64,000 bases of DNA from Silene conica (Eukaryota; Streptophyta; Magnoliopsida; Caryophyllales; Caryophyllaceae): positions 78,684,369-78,748,368 of the forward strand of contig CM055312.2 of assembly GCA_029255685.2 (NCBI GenBank). Direction: 5' to 3'. The position numbers and the translations under genes were made by a program. This document shows positions 31,096 to 43,826 of this stretch, piece after piece. The notes under the pieces were generated by a model. The model had not been told where the DNA came from and did not search any database. It worked only from the letters and a program-made list of their open reading frames with translations. Every line of letters begins with the position of its first letter. Position 1 is the first letter of the stretch.

Positions 31096-34000
31096 CTAGT
31101 TTTGTGACCCGTGACATTCACGGGTTTATATGTGTTAGTATAATTATTTTATCGTATTATTAAGATTTGTCCGAACAATTAGTTTATCCATTTAAAAATA
31201 TATAGTTTTGATTTTTGAAATACTTAAATGTTATTTAATTAAGGCATAATGTTTGATTATTATTCTTTTTTTTTTGAGAATGATAAATTTTCTACTGTAA
31301 AAAGCTTAACACATAGTTTTTAATTAAATTAGAGGGCTTTTTATCTTAATATTTTATTTCTTATAAATCATATTTTCTTAATAGTAGCATAGTTATGAAG
31401 TTTAATAAATGATAGTCTTAATATATCATCTATATCAATTTATTAAAAATCTTAAATTTTAAATTTTGCAAAAATTATAAATTAAGTTAAATAGTAACCT
31501 ACTACAAATGGTGAGGAAAACCAAAAAGTCATCCTTTTAAATAAAAGAAATTAAAGTTAAATAAATATGTAGTTAATAACTAAATTTAGGATAGGAAAAT
31601 AAATAGTTTGTATTAATTTATTTTTGTGTTCACAATTAACATTTTTTTTTAATTTTTATTCTTTATAAGCAGGTGACACATGATTTTAGATATGAATTTT
31701 TAATAACACATGACATATTAAGATACTTAGTATTGTATTTTTAACATCATGCTCAAAAGTGATGAACCTTGATTGATATTTATGTCTATCTTAAATTTGA
31801 TAATAATAATAATAGAAAAAATGCTAAAAAGTCATAAAGCGTATCCTTCAATTGTTTATATTTTTTTTATAGAGGCAAAATTTGTAATAAGCAATAATTT
31901 TTCTTATCCATATCGTTAATAGAATTGTTTGTGCCACTAATATGTCTTATCTATCTATTCGCATCAAGTTAAGTGTGTCAGGGTTTTAAATTAACCATAT
32001 AATTTTTTTATTTTTTATGTAAGTTCCATTGTTGGGTTATGAAATATTCATCACATTTTCAAACTTCATCGTACACATTTGTTTTGTTTAAATTTAAGGG
32101 CTATCAATATTTGTGGCATTAATATGATACTTAGTCTAATCTTTTTATAAGATTGTATAAATCAATAGTTGATATTTTACTATATTGTATAAATAAATGA
32201 AGAATCTAATAATCAATATAGATCGATGAATTATGTAATAACCAATATTAAAATGACATGTGAATTAAAGTTAAATGTTTTAAGTAGCCTTTTAACTATA
32301 TTGTAAACATAAATATTACTAATAATGTACATTTAGTCATTATTCATATCAATAAGATTTATTTTGTCCAACTTGTTAATATGATTGAGAATTTGAGATC
32401 TTAGCAACTCCAATTTCATTCTATGACAGCTATTTTTCAAATGGAGAATGATGAATAAAAATATAACACATACAAAAATAAAACATACTCCCTCCTATTC
32501 CATATTTTCTTCCCTATTTCCTAAAACGGATTATTCAGGTTTTCTCCCCCTTTCCTATTTTGGAAACTTTTATTCTTATTTTATTCATTTCTCTCTAAAG
32601 TGATCTTTTTATCCACTGAGCGTTTAATACAAATGAAATGGCGGAATTTGATCATTTATTTAATATTACATTATGATTATATTAATTTAAATTTTTCCTT
32701 AAATAATGAAAGAAATAAGACATTGAATAATAAAAATATAAGTATATTTACCTTTCAACAACACAACTCCACAAATATTGATAGCCCCTAAATAACAACA
32801 AAACAACATATATGTGAAGTTCAAAAATGTCATAGTACTTCATAACCAATATAACTTAAAAATAAAAATAAATAAACTATTAATTTAACACCTTAAGACA
32901 CTTATCTTACTGTAATACACTTACAATAATAAAAATGATTATTTACACATATAATTTTCTCGGTGATGGGTTAAACAAAATATTGGCTTGAATTTTGGCT
33001 CACAAATATTGTTTTTCATCTAATATTTATAGCCAAGTGATGATGCATTTTATGACTTTTGGACGACTTATATTTTTTATTACTATAATCAAATTTAATA
33101 AATACATAAATATGTAGTAATGTTTTGTGACTTTTAAGCATCCTTTTTCATTATTAGCAAATTTAATAGACATAAATATAAAGTAGGGATAAATGAAATG
33201 TAAAAGGTTTGCTTTAATTATTTTTTCCCTTTTTTTATATTTTTTTTTTTACAAAATCTACTTTGCATGAGAATTTTTAATCATTGTTTGCCTTGCTTTT
33301 TATTTATTTATTATATTTATAGATTTATATATATATTTTATTTAATGAAAATATATCCAATTAAACGAAATTGAGCAAGTATATAACAATAAGAGTTAAG
33401 AGAAAATTGCACATATAAAAAGTTTAAAATTTGAGTGATTTAAAATATATCGCAAATTAAAATATATATTATTGAACATCACCACTGCTGCAACAACAAC
33501 AATGCCAACAACACTCAACAATAATTCTCAATATACTCATTATCGTCAAATAAATAAATTAAACCATGAAATATAATCCACAACGTAGAAACTCATTGAC
33601 AATATATTTTAAATAATTAGAGTGAATAGAAACTATTATACGGAGTAGCTATTATGGTTTTTTTAGACATCGCACAACCATAAATTTCCATATTTTAATT
33701 TTAATCTTAATTTATTTTGTGCTATAATTATATTAGATAATTGATTGGTGAGAAACTCAAGAGATGAATTAAATAGGAAAAAATGTTAATGCAAATTATG
33801 GGTGTTAATTAATATAAAGAGTTTTGATTAATTTATTAACATATTATATTACAAAAAATAATTAAATAAGAAAAACTTGTAATTAATTTGGTGGGAATTA
33901 AGTATTATGAAGAGTTTTAATCAATTCATTACCATGTTTAAAGACAAAAATGAAAAAAATTGGAAAAAAATGTTAATAAAAAAGGTGGGTGTTAAATAAT

Positions 34001-34400
34001 ATGAAGAGTTTTTATTAATTAGTAACATGTTTTATTAAAAATAATTAACTATAATTATAAAATTTATTAGCATATTTTATTACAAAAATTTCAATTAAAA
34101 TGTCAATATTAATTATAAATTTTGAAATTTTGAATGGTGACATAAATTTAGGAAAACAATATATTTAATATACAAAATTAATTTAAAAATATTGATAATA
34201 TCGTTTAATGTTATAGATAAGTGAATTAAATTAATGTCATGTAATAATAAATTGATAATTCATCACACAAATTCGCCATGTCACATAAAAATATGCTACG
34301 TTACATTTAAATTGGCCAAGTCACATTTAAATTATGCCACGTCACATTAAAATTTGACATGTCATATTTTTTAGTTACCCTTTTAATAAGATTTTATAGA
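31096..34400 (-). mobile_element. Non-autonomous Helitron C (3305 bp)
   Basis: On the - strand the 5' end is TCTATAAAATCTTATTAAAAG (ending at 34400, preceded by A). The 3' end has an 8-bp hairpin ACCCGTGA-ATG-TCACGGGT (31125-31107) and CTAG ending at 31096, followed by T. There is no ORF of note in 3.3 kb, so it lacks RepHel. The interior is very AT-rich, with a truncated Stowaway-like end (CTCCCTCCTATTCC) at about 32489. Five GCCACGTCACATTTAAATT-like units lie near the 5' end (34264-34365). Confidence 0.65.
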
Positions 34401-35229
34401 TGTTTAAACCTTATTTTGCATATTGGGCTAGTAGAAAAATTTGGGTTCGAAGATTGATTAGTTAGTATTGTGATATGAATTGAGGAAGCTCGAGGAACCA
34501 TGGCTTGCAGGTAGTAGCGTGGATACTAGGTCCATTAGTCATGCATTATGAGTTTATGACTTATGAGTCTTGGAGGACAAGACAAGCTGAAACTCTACTA
34601 GGGTTCAAGCACTATATGGAGGATGACATAGAAAAGAGGACTTTCACAACACGCATCAACTATCCTAATATTAGCAATATTCCTTTTTGCCTCCTTGTAT
34701 TCGTAAGTATTCTCAATATTGCTAGTGATATCTTGAAAGGATACCGTCTCCTTTCCGCGGTCATTTTCCACATTGAGTTTTCAGCTTCACCAAATCTCTT
34801 GTGTCAAATCTATTTATTTACGTTCTTTACGTATGCAATTCAATCAAACAGACACGTACGTAATCATACAATTACCGAATAAAACCTCTTTTACCCTAGA
34901 TAACCTAATTTAGTAAAGAATACCAAACCAAATACTTTAAACTATCAGTCACCTTCACAAAATAGTTCAAACTTTAATTTAACTCACAATGAACCAAACT
35001 ATCAACACCCCCTTTTTGTATTACACTAAGTAATTAACTATCTATTTAGCAATTAGCTTCCCTCTCATTTTCCTTACAAACCCAACTATGAACCACTCTA
35101 CTCTTATCATCACCAGACTTACCACATCAACAACACCCATCATAATAGTCTCTCAAAATTGGTTGAGAGCAGTTTCTTGAGAGAGCTTGTGAGAGGTATA
35201 AATGGATAAGGTTGGACACTAAAGAGGAA
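34401..35229 (+). other. Intergenic with one unrecognised 125-codon frame
   Basis: A frame at 34505-34882 would give a 125-aa peptide with a plausible soluble start (SWRTRQAETLLGFKHYMEDD) and a hydrophobic middle. I do not recognise it; it may be a gene fragment or chance. The remainder is AT-rich and featureless. Confidence 0.25.
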
Positions 35230-35520
35230 GAGGTTTAAGAGGTACTCGATCGTTTTACGATTTTAGAAAACCCGATACTTGGGGTACTTAGTCGAGTTAT
35301 CCTAGGTACTCAGTCGAGTAGTGTAACATTTTGGAAATAAAGAAAGGAAAGTAAGGAAGATAGCGTAGTAAGTATACGAATGCGAAAAAATGAGTGTAGC
35401 TAGGAAGAGTACGAGTACGAGTATTAGGAAGAGTACAAGAGATTGTGTTGAGTTTTGGATAAGATTATGCGGAAGGCCACAAGGCACGAGTAAGTGAACC
35501 TTAAGGGTAAAGAACGACAA
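35230..35520. repeat. Decayed LTR-like fragment with TACTCGATCG words
   Basis: Degenerate palindrome words (GGTACTCGATCG, ACTTAGTCGAGT, TACTCAGTCGAGTA) resemble those at 21227-21351. They are followed by TGTAACATTTTGG, which looks like an LTR start. The fragment abuts and truncates the Harbinger copy that begins at 35521. Confidence 0.35.
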
Positions 35521-36189
35521 TGTTGTCGATAAAAATAAACTTTCCGATTATCAATGGGAAGCCGAAGCCGATTAAAGATCTGAGGCTATTCAAAATCTTA
35601 TAGCTCAACGTATGAATGAATACGTCAATAGAAGAATCCATCAACAAATTCCTCCCCCAAGACGTCGTAGAAGAAACATTGAAAGAAATCATGAAGAAGG
35701 TCATAACCAACTGTACAACGACTATTTTATGGATCTGGTCTATCCCGAAAAACTATTCCGTCGCAGATTTCGCATGAAAAAGCATTTATTCATGTGAATA
35801 GTTAATGGTCTATCTGTCAATAATGATCGGTTTTCCAACAAAGAGTCGGCGGTAATAAGAGACTTAGTTTCTCACCATTGCAAAGATGCACAACTGCTTT
35901 AAGAGTTCTAGCATATGGTACATCCACTTATTCAGCTGATGAATATTTGCGTATGAGTGCAATTAACATCCGTAAGAGACTCTCTCAAATCGTTTGTCGA
36001 AGGTGTAATCAGTTGCTTAGGGAATGAGTATTTACGCAGGGCCAACCCACAAGATTTAAGTAGGTTGGGGGAAGCTCGTGGATTTCCTGTTATGTTGCGT
36101 AGGCATTGACTGCATGCACTAACAGGGACGAACCCAAAATTAAATGTTTGGGGTAGCAACAAAAATTAAAAAAGGTAAAATGCATTTAA

Positions 36190-36247
36190 CAAGATTCGAA
36201 CCTTGATCACTAAGTTGAAAACCAGAACATTTACCATTGAACCACAA
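36190..36247 (-). other. tRNA-like A-box/B-box pair
   Basis: On the - strand, GTGGTTCAATGGTA (A-box-like) is followed about 30 bases later by GGTTCGAATC (B-box consensus). The surrounding sequence does not fold into a convincing cloverleaf by eye, so it is not called a tRNA gene. It may be a tRNA-derived internal promoter carried by the small element. Confidence 0.5.
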
Positions 36248-37160
36248 GAATTTTACTAGACATTAAGTGGGATATTGTTTATTCATGTACTATTCAACAA
36301 TACTTGGGGTAGCAAAAATTCGTCTTCTAAGTCATTCTTTTTAAGTTTGGAGTAGCGGCTGCCACCTCTTAGGCTCTTACTGTAAAACCCCTCGCGAAAG
36401 CGGAAATATAAACACACAAAAGTACTAAAAATGCAGCGGAATTAAAACTTTTTAGAAGAAACAACAACATGCGAGAAGTCTTAGACTGAAACGAAAACTG
36501 AAACTGAAACCAAAATAGATAAGTAGCAGTTCTAAGTATCAAACTGAAACATAAAGTATATACACAGCCTGGGATGGAACATCCCTACAGGCACCAAACA
36601 AAAGTAACAAACTACGAGTCCAGCCTAACGACATAAGGTAAGTCATGATGAACGGATCATCGCTCGCTAGCTCTCGTGAACCCCTGCTCCAACCAGCATG
36701 TACCTACATACATGAAAACATGTACGCCACAATCAGTGGGGAGTGACTAGAGTTCTCCTAGCCACCTTTTGTGACAACACGTAACATATAAAACAATACA
36801 GAATACTCCAACATATAACAACATGTGAAGTATAAACAACTCATCATCTGATCTCTTACTATCATGCGAATACCATGCACGGCTCTCAACTAACTTCATA
36901 AACAAATAGGAAGGAGAGCCGGTTTCCCTACTGGTTACCTAGTCGGGGGGTCTTTCAATCCAACTATTTATGAAACCGAACAAGAGTCATCCAACGCCTT
37001 GGATGATTTAACCTCAAATGACTAAACATCAATACTCGACATGCATATCTGACACTGTACCATCATCTAGGCAAGCAGATAAACATCCATAACTCATCAT
37101 GCATATCTGACACTGTACCATCATCTAGGCAAGCAGATAAACATCCATCACACTAGCAAC

Positions 37161-37646
37161 GGGTCCAGAGGTGAACTTAACACATATCTCATTACTACAC
37201 TATGTCGGGTCCAGAGGTGAACTTAACACATATCCCAACATCTAAACAAGTAAAGGGTCCAGAGGTGAACTTAACACATATCCCTAAACTTACAATCATG
37301 AAAAGGGTCCAGAGGTGAACTTAACACATATCCCTAATCATCCAAAAGCAAAGGGTCCAGAGGTGAACTTAACACATATCCCAATGCTACAAACATGATT
37401 GGGTCCAGAGGTGAACTTAACACATATCCCAATACGCAGTCGCCGCACAACGGGTCCAGAGGTGAACTTAACACATATCCCGTGTACGACAACCGATCAC
37501 GTGTCAGGTCCAGAGGTGAGCTTAACACATATCCTGACACGCCCAAGCAAAACACTTAACGGATCCAGAGGTGAACTTAACACATATCCCGTCACGCGAC
37601 ATATAAACACGTAGTGGGTCCAGAGGTGAACTTAACACATATCCCA
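37161..37646 (-). repeat. Ten-unit minisatellite with variable spacers, 3' LTR
   Basis: Units start at 37161, 37207, 37255, 37305, 37353, 37401, 37452, 37506, 37561 and 37616. Each has a constant core (TCCAGAGGTGAACTTAACAC, then ATAT) bracketed by GGG and CCC. Spacers of 16-25 bases differ between units. Just outside the core, arms are often complementary yet vary between units (AGGG/CCCT, TTGGG/CCCAA, ACGGG/CCCGT, GTGGG/CCCAC, and CGTGTCAGG/CCTGACACG). It resembles CRISPR only superficially. Confidence 0.88.
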
Positions 37647-37947
37647 CCACGCGACAACCATCGTAACCACTATCATCCAAAGGTAGAAACTAACCTATAG
37701 TTCTAACTTCTTAAACTTCTAATCAACACTTAATTGATCCCGGAAACTAAACGAGGGAGAGCCGGTTTCCCTTTCGGTTACCCGACCGGGGGGTCTCTAT
37801 CCTCACTTCATTCCCGAATCCAATATAATGTTGCCCGTACACCGGGGACCTCAAATATATGTCACAGGTATACAAAACGAGTTTCAATCAAAACCGATTA
37901 ACCACTTAAAAGTTATGATCGAAAAACAATAAAAACCATCAGGGTCC

Positions 37948-38355
37948 CCAGCCGGTCGGCAGGCAGCCGGTCGGCCGGCTGGTGACGTCTCAGCCTTCAT
38001 CTTCTTTCAAACTGAAACTATACAAGAAAGGGTTCCCAGCCGGTCGGCAGGCAGCCGGTCGGCCGGCTGGGAAGACCTTCCCAAGCCTTCACAAAACTCG
38101 TAACCCTTCCCCAAGTGCACTCCCAGCCGCCTGCCAGCCGGCCGGTCTACCGGCTGGGCTCCCTCCTATCCTATGTTCATTGCGAAAACATACAATACAA
38201 GGGAAAAATGACCACCAGCCGGTCGGCAGGCAGCCGGTCGGCCGGCTGGCAGTCCCAAGGCCATTTCCCTAAATTTTACGAAAAACACCCAAATGCTCTC
38301 CCAGCCGGTCGACCGGCGGCCGGTCGGTCGACCGGCGGCCGGTCGGTCGACCGGC
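37948..38355 (-). promoter_or_regulatory. CCGG palindrome modules in the chromovirus 3' LTR
   Basis: Five modules start at 37949, 38037, 38124, 38216 and 38302, spaced 86-92 bp. Most read CAGCCGGTCGGCAGG then CAGCCGGTCGGCCGGCTGG, a 15-bp step. The motif is the same type as in Athila element 2, though the elements belong to different lineages. On the transcribed strand the array seems to lie downstream of the likely TATA region, unlike the Athila LTRs. Confidence 0.65.
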
Positions 38356-39325
38356 TCAGAGAGCCTGTAACACAATTTCACAAAAACGCAACTTATGAAA
38401 ACTCCATTAATCGACCTACAACCTTCAAATTTGCTACACAAGATGTTTACCCAACAATATTAAACATCAATTACTACTAATCTACCAGCAAGTAAATCCC
38501 ATAACAATCCTCAAACGGAATCAACATGTATCCGTCGCAAAATGAGAAAAACTGAAATATGTTTAAGAACCCATATCAATCGATTCAAGCATGAATTCAA
38601 CATCATAACATCATCCTAAACATGTTACTAAGTCCTTTGATCAAGCTTTAACAACAAAAACAGAAAACCACACAAGAATCACATCAAAAATGCTAATATA
38701 CACATAAAGGCCGAGTTTCTCATTATCGTCACCTCTTAAGCTTATCCGGCTAAAGATCTTCCTCGAGTATGAAGCTATCAACGTCCGGGCTGTCAAGTCC
38801 TTCACCTACAACACGGAAAAACCAGTTTAGGAACATAAAAACGGAATTATGCAAAACAGGCTGAATTTCCGAAGTGATGGAATTGAGAAACCGAAGTGAC
38901 GGATGACTTGGAAATTGAACGAGGATTCCGAAAATGTACTTACTTTTGTGATTTGAAGAACGGATGATGAAGAATTTCACAAAAGAAATAAAGGTTTAAG
39001 GAGGTTTAAGGATGAATGGTGTTTACTGTGAAAAAAAATGAAATGTTGAGGATGAAGGATGATTATGTCGACATCTTATTTAAGTAGGATACACAAGTGG
39101 TGTCCTTTCCGTCTTGCTTAAATGGTTACGGATTTTAGAAACGGTTATTTGAGTCGGATCCTTAAACAATGCCAAGTTTGTATTCGTCTTAAGGACTGGG
39201 GGTTCTTAAGACGGATCTTACTTTTAAATTAAAATCTTTCGAAATAAATTATTAAAATATTATTTTATTACATAAAATAATTTAAAACGATTAAATTAGG
39301 TTTTACGAAAATACGGGATGTTACA

Positions 39326-39345
39326 ATCACCCCAACTTCAAAAAG
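39326..39345 (-). other. Polypurine tract of the chromovirus
   Basis: Read on the - strand: TTTTTGAAGTTGGGGTGATT, directly before TGTAACA at 39325. It would prime plus-strand synthesis. Confidence 0.75.
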
Positions 39346-39390
39346 TTTCGTCCTCGAAACTCGAACGGCTATAAATCTATATACTATACC

Positions 39391-41604
39391 TCAATCGAAA
39401 AGAGAAGGATGCGCGATACGCATCGATGCCTCTGTCTCCCACGTCTGCTCCTCAACATCACCGCAACGCCAAAGGATCTTCACCAAGGGCACCACCTTGC
39501 TCCTAAGCTTCCTCTCCTGACGGTCAAGGATCTTCACGGGACGCTCCTCGAAAGCAAGACTCGGCTCCAAGTTCTCGATCTCTCTAGGCAAAACATGACT
39601 CGGGTCACTAATGTATCTGCGGAGCTGGGAAACGTGAAAAACGTTATGAACCTTGCCCAAACTAGGAGGCAAGTCCAAACGATAAGCTACGGCGCCAATA
39701 TTCTTCGCGATCACAAAAGGTCCAATATACTTAGGGCTTAGCTTGCCCTTAACGCCAAACCTTTTGACGCCCTTCATCGGAGACACCCTCAAAAAGACAC
39801 TATCACCCTCCTCGAACTCTAAGGGTCTACGGCGGACATCTGCATAGGACTTCTGCCGGTCCTGAGCGGCTTTCATCCTATTCCTAATGAGCTGTACACG
39901 GTCAATGGTCTCAGCTAGCTGATCAGGTCCAAGGTCACGAACATCACTAGCCTGATCCCAACAAATCGGACTGCGACACTTCCTACCATAAAGAGCCTCG
40001 TACGGAGCCATATCAATGGAAGCATGATAACTGTTGTTGTAAGAAAACTCTACCAACGGCAAACACTGCTCCCAAGAACTCTGAAAGTCGAGGGCACAAG
40101 CACGGAGCAAATCCTCAAGTGTCTGTATGGTCCTCTCGGACTGACCATCGGTCGCGGCATGAAATGCGGTGCTCATCAACAAACGGCTACCCATAGCCTC
40201 CTGCAAAGCCTTCCAGAACGTGGAACAAAATCTCGGATCCCGATCTGAAACTATCTCTCTCGGCACGCCATGATATCGGACTATCTCAGCAATATAAGCC
40301 CTGGCTAAACGGTCCATATCCCATGTCTCTCTGATCGGCACGAATCTGGCACACTTAGTTAGACGATCAACAATAACCCAAATCGCATCCTTGCCTCCCA
40401 CGGTTTTAGGCAAAGCTGTCACAAAATCCATAGATATGCATTCCCACTTCCACTGAAGAACGGGAAGCGGCTGTAGCAAACCACCAGGTCTCCTATGCTC
40501 TATCTTGACTTGTTGACAAGTCAAGCACCTACTAACGTAATCCAAGATCTCCTTCTTCATACCAGGCCACCAAAACATAAGCCTCAAATCCTTGTGCATC
40601 TTCTCTCCTCCTGGATGAACGGAATACGGTGACAAGTGAGCCTCATCAAGAACCTTCTTCCTCAAATCTGGCACATCAGGAACATACATCCTACCACGGA
40701 ACCTAAGGAAACCATCAGCATCAATCACCAAGTCAGGTGCAACACCACTCGATATCTTAGCCTCGAACTTCTTGAAATCGGCATCTAAAGGCAAACTCTG
40801 GCGAATCTCCCAATATAAAGACGGCTCGGCAGTCATAGCAGCTAACCAATCAAAACCACTACCCACCATCTCTAATCTCAGCTTCCGGAACTCGGAACAC
40901 AACTCATCGGGCAATACTCTCATGGCACTCATCGAGTGAGAAGTCTTGCGACTAAGCGCATCTGCAACTACATTGGCTTTTCCCTCATGATATAACAACT
41001 CGATGTCGTAATCTTTCACCAACTCTAGCCAACGTCTCTGTCTCATGTTAAGGTCTTTCTGAGTAAAAATGTACTTAAGACTCTTGTGATCTGTGAAAAT
41101 ACGGCAATGAGATCCCATCAGGTAATGTCGCCACATCTTCAAGGCATGAACAACTGTGGCCAACTCCAAATCATGTGTCGGATAGTTCACCTCGTGAACT
41201 CTCAACTGTCTAGATGAGTAGGCTATCACCTTACCACTCTGCATCAGTACGCATCCAAGTCCTAACATCGAAGCATCACAATACACATCAAAGTCCACTT
41301 CGATCTCTGGCAAAGCTAACACGGGGGCGGAAGTCAATCTGGTCTTCAACTCCTGGAAAGAACTCTCACACTTGTCGGTCCATACAAATTTGGCTTCCTT
41401 CTTCGGCAACTGAGTCATCGGGCGAGCCAATCTCGAAAAATCCTCAACGAATCTACGATAATAACCAGCCAAACCCAAAAAGCTCCGGATCTCTCCAACG
41501 TCCTTGGGACTCTCCCAATCAACCACAGCCTCTATCTTCGCGGGATCTACCATCACACCCTCGCTGGATATCACATGTCCTAAAAGGCAACCTTTGAGAG
41601 CCAA
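39391..41604 (-). CDS. Pol C-terminal part: RT end, RNase H, integrase, chromodomain
   Basis: A 737-codon open frame. It begins within the RT connection ([23 protein letters not shown]). RNase H is at about 105-220, with Asp110 (YCDAS), Glu147, Asp172 (TDHKSL) and Asp215. The integrase zinc domain is near 340-373 (H340, H347, C370, C373). The catalytic core has Asp403 (SMDFV), Asp464 (VSDRDPRF) and Glu500 (TDGQSE), a correct D,D35E spacing. A chromodomain-like tail, [16 protein letters not shown], lies near 705-720. The usual HPQTDGQ before the last catalytic Glu reads HAATDGQ here. The frame is separated from the upstream gag-RT frame by a one-base change, so the polyprotein is broken unless frameshifting occurs. 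Confidence 0.92.
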   Translation of the reverse strand: MALKGCLLGHVISSEGVMVDPAKIEAVVDWESPKDVGEIRSFLGLAGYYRRFVEDFSRLARPMTQLPKKEAKFVWTDKCESSFQELKTRLTSAPVLALPEIEVDFDVYCDASMLGLGCVLMQSGKVIAYSSRQLRVHEVNYPTHDLELATVVHALKMWRHYLMGSHCRIFTDHKSLKYIFTQKDLNMRQRRWLELVKDYDIELLYHEGKANVVADALSRKTSHSMSAMRVLPDELCSEFRKLRLEMVGSGFDWLAAMTAEPSLYWEIRQSLPLDADFKKFEAKISSGVAPDLVIDADGFLRFRGRMYVPDVPDLRKKVLDEAHLSPYSVHPGGEKMHKDLRLMFWWPGMKKEILDYVSRCLTCQQVKIEHRRPGGLLQPLPVLQWKWECISMDFVTALPKTVGGKDAIWVIVDRLTKCARFVPIRETWDMDRLARAYIAEIVRYHGVPREIVSDRDPRFCSTFWKALQEAMGSRLLMSTAFHAATDGQSERTIQTLEDLLRACALDFQSSWEQCLPLVEFSYNNSYHASIDMAPYEALYGRKCRSPICWDQASDVRDLGPDQLAETIDRVQLIRNRMKAAQDRQKSYADVRRRPLEFEEGDSVFLRVSPMKGVKRFGVKGKLSPKYIGPFVIAKNIGAVAYRLDLPPSLGKVHNVFHVSQLRRYISDPSHVLPREIENLEPSLAFEERPVKILDRQERKLRSKVVPLVKILWRCGDVEEQTWETEASMRIAHPSLFD

Positions 41605-43826
41605 AATTCACACTTCGAAAACTTTGCGAACCATTTCTGTCTGCGCAGAATCCCTAGAATCAAGCGAAGATGTTCAGCATGTTCCTCATCGGTCTTCGAA
41701 TATATCAAGATGTCATCAATGAAAACCACAACACATGTGTCAAGATACTCACTGAAGGTACGGTTCATCTGATCCATAAAAATAGCCGGTGCATTAGTCA
41801 ACCCAAATGGCATGACTACAAACTCAAAATGCCCATATCTGGTACGAAAGGCAGTCTTCGCAATGTCAGCCTCTCTCACTGGGATCTGATGATAGCCTGA
41901 TCGAAGATCAATCTTAGAAAACCTCGAAGCACCTCTCAACTGATCAAACAAATCATCTATCCTAGGCAAAGGATATCTATTCTTCCCGGTCACTCGGTTC
42001 AGCTCTCTATAGTCAATGCACAGTCTCATGGAACCATCTTTCTTCTTAACGAACAAAACGGGAGCACCCCACGGAGAAGCACTAGGTCTAATGAAACCTT
42101 TCTCTATCATCTCTTCCAATTGCTGCTTCAACTCTTTCAACTCTGGCGGAGCCATACGGTAAGGAGCTTTAGAAATCGGTCCGGTACCTGGAACAAGCTC
42201 AATAGTAAACCCCACATCTCTCTCTGGCGGTATCCCTGGCAAGTCATCTGGGAAAACATCTGGATACTCACAAACAACGGCTACATCTTCAAGCTTCGGT
42301 AGCGATGGTTTAGCAGCTGTAACAACACACAGGAAGGCTTGGCAACCCTTCCTAAGAAGATGAGAAGCTTTCATCGAAGAGATAACACGAACACCCCTGT
42401 GAGGGCGAGTTCCCCTATAGGAAACACGAACTCCTGAAGAACTCCTCAAGCAGATTTTCTGGTCGCGACACTCGAAGCGAGCATGGTATCGCGATAACCA
42501 ATCCATACCGAGGATAATGTCAAACTCCTCGAGAGGAAATCTCAGTAAGTCCGCTGGAAATGTGGCTTGACCAATAATAATAGGAACATCCCTATGGGAC
42601 GAAGAGCAGGAAAACACGTCTCCAGAAGGTAAGGAAATAGAAGTCTCCTCAACCAATGAAGACTCAAGAGCTAGACGGTCGGCGAACTGAGTCGATATAA
42701 ATGACAAAGAAGCTCCAGTATCGAATAAAATAAGGCACTCAGCGCCAAGAACAGAAAATATACCGGCAACAATGTCTGGATGAGCCTCTGCCTCAGCTCT
42801 AGTCATCACAAATATCTTCCCTTTCGGCTTCCCTCCTTTAGTCGCTGCAGCAGCAGTGGCAGACTTGCCAAGTGCGGTGTTCCTCTCAGGACACTCATAC
42901 GATCGATGCCCAAATCCATTACAAGTGAAACACTTATAGGCATTCTTGAAACAGTCAAAACCTGGATGAGAAGGTTTACCACAACGGTGGCAAACACTAG
43001 GAGATGTGTCGGTGTGAACAAAGGTCTTAGCAACAGGAGCAGAGAACCTCTTAAAACGCTTCTTCTGAGAAGAAGGCGAAGAAGTAGAAGGAACAAATGG
43101 TCTCTTCCCCTGGTACACGGATCTCTGGTGAGGAGTCACACTAGAAGTAGCGGCACGGGTCTCAGCATCTATGGCACGAATAGAACTCTCGGCCCAAATA
43201 GCATCATCATACACCTCCACAAAAGAAGTAGAGTCACGACGAACAATACTCTCAATCCTCGGCCCTAGCTTCCCTCGGTAGAAATACACTCTATCAGCCT
43301 CATCACGAACAAATCTCGATGCAAAGTGAGCTAACTGGTTGAACTTGTCAGTAAACTCCTGAACGGTCATCTTGCCTTGCTTCAAATCCATAAATTCTTT
43401 CAACCTCTGCGATCTCAACTCCTTGGGGTAGAACCTCGCCTCGAGCCTGTCTTTGAAAGCCTCCCAATCGAACATCGGGTCAAGAATAGCGGTAGGTCCA
43501 GTCAATGCCCACCAACGGTCAGCCTCCAATGTCAGGAAGTGAGCGGCTAAACGCACTCTATCCTCCCTAACGACTGAGTATAAGGTGAAGCTCTTTTCCA
43601 TCTCTCTGAACCACTCTGTGAGGGCTACTGGATCAGCCTCGCCTCCATAGGTCCTAACATGGCTTCTGGACATCTGAGAGGCAATCCAGGAAAAGCTACC
43701 CGGACGATTAGTCTCGCCACCCGGCGGTGGAGGAGGTGGAACATTCCCCGCTTGCTGTCTCTGAGTCTCAAGCAAATGCTGAATTGTCTGCAGCACAATA
43801 TTATCAGCAGCTCTGGGTCTCACCAT
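41580..43826 (-). CDS. Gag-protease-RT part of the chromovirus polyprotein
   Basis: A 748-codon open frame. Gag is at about 60-220 ([28 protein letters not shown]). Two zinc knuckles follow, [14 protein letters not shown] (279-292) and [14 protein letters not shown] (299-312), both C-x2-C-x4-H-x4-C. The protease active site DTGA is at 369-372. RT has LCIDYRELN, the MPFGLTNAP block and catalytic FIDD at 702-705. The frame ends at WLSKVAF, where a T-run at about 41581-41586 (as read on the complementary + strand, AAAA) is one base off the length that keeps the frame. This is either a single disabling indel or a sequencing error in a homopolymer. All catalytic residues seen are normal. Confidence 0.92.
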   Translation of the reverse strand: MVRPRAADNIVLQTIQHLLETQRQQAGNVPPPPPPGGETNRPGSFSWIASQMSRSHVRTYGGEADPVALTEWFREMEKSFTLYSVVREDRVRLAAHFLTLEADRWWALTGPTAILDPMFDWEAFKDRLEARFYPKELRSQRLKEFMDLKQGKMTVQEFTDKFNQLAHFASRFVRDEADRVYFYRGKLGPRIESIVRRDSTSFVEVYDDAIWAESSIRAIDAETRAATSSVTPHQRSVYQGKRPFVPSTSSPSSQKKRFKRFSAPVAKTFVHTDTSPSVCHRCGKPSHPGFDCFKNAYKCFTCNGFGHRSYECPERNTALGKSATAAAATKGGKPKGKIFVMTRAEAEAHPDIVAGIFSVLGAECLILFDTGASLSFISTQFADRLALESSLVEETSISLPSGDVFSCSSSHRDVPIIIGQATFPADLLRFPLEEFDIILGMDWLSRYHARFECRDQKICLRSSSGVRVSYRGTRPHRGVRVISSMKASHLLRKGCQAFLCVVTAAKPSLPKLEDVAVVCEYPDVFPDDLPGIPPERDVGFTIELVPGTGPISKAPYRMAPPELKELKQQLEEMIEKGFIRPSASPWGAPVLFVKKKDGSMRLCIDYRELNRVTGKNRYPLPRIDDLFDQLRGASRFSKIDLRSGYHQIPVREADIAKTAFRTRYGHFEFVVMPFGLTNAPAIFMDQMNRTFSEYLDTCVVVFIDDILIYSKTDEEHAEHLRLILGILRRQKWFAKFSKCEFWLSKVAF

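Larger units (their letters stand above)
36381..39325 (-). repeat. 3' LTR of the chromovirus (2945 bp)
   Basis: On the - strand it begins TGTAACATCCCG at 39325 and ends GGTTTTACA at 36381. It contains a possible TATA region (TACTTAAATAAG, near 39087), five CCGG palindrome modules (37948-38355), a 10-unit minisatellite (37161-37646), and a two-copy repeat of about 53 bp (37039-37148). Confidence 0.93.

Noticed and set aside
36190-36247. Functional tRNA gene on the - strand
   Set aside because: A- and B-box-like words are present, but I cannot form acceptor and anticodon stems by eye and it sits inside a small mobile element.
37161-37646. CRISPR array (constant repeats with variable spacers; second copy at 44772-45256)
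   Set aside because: It lies within both LTRs of a plant retrotransposon, repeat and spacer lengths vary, the spacers are the same in both copies, and there are no cas genes. It is called a minisatellite.
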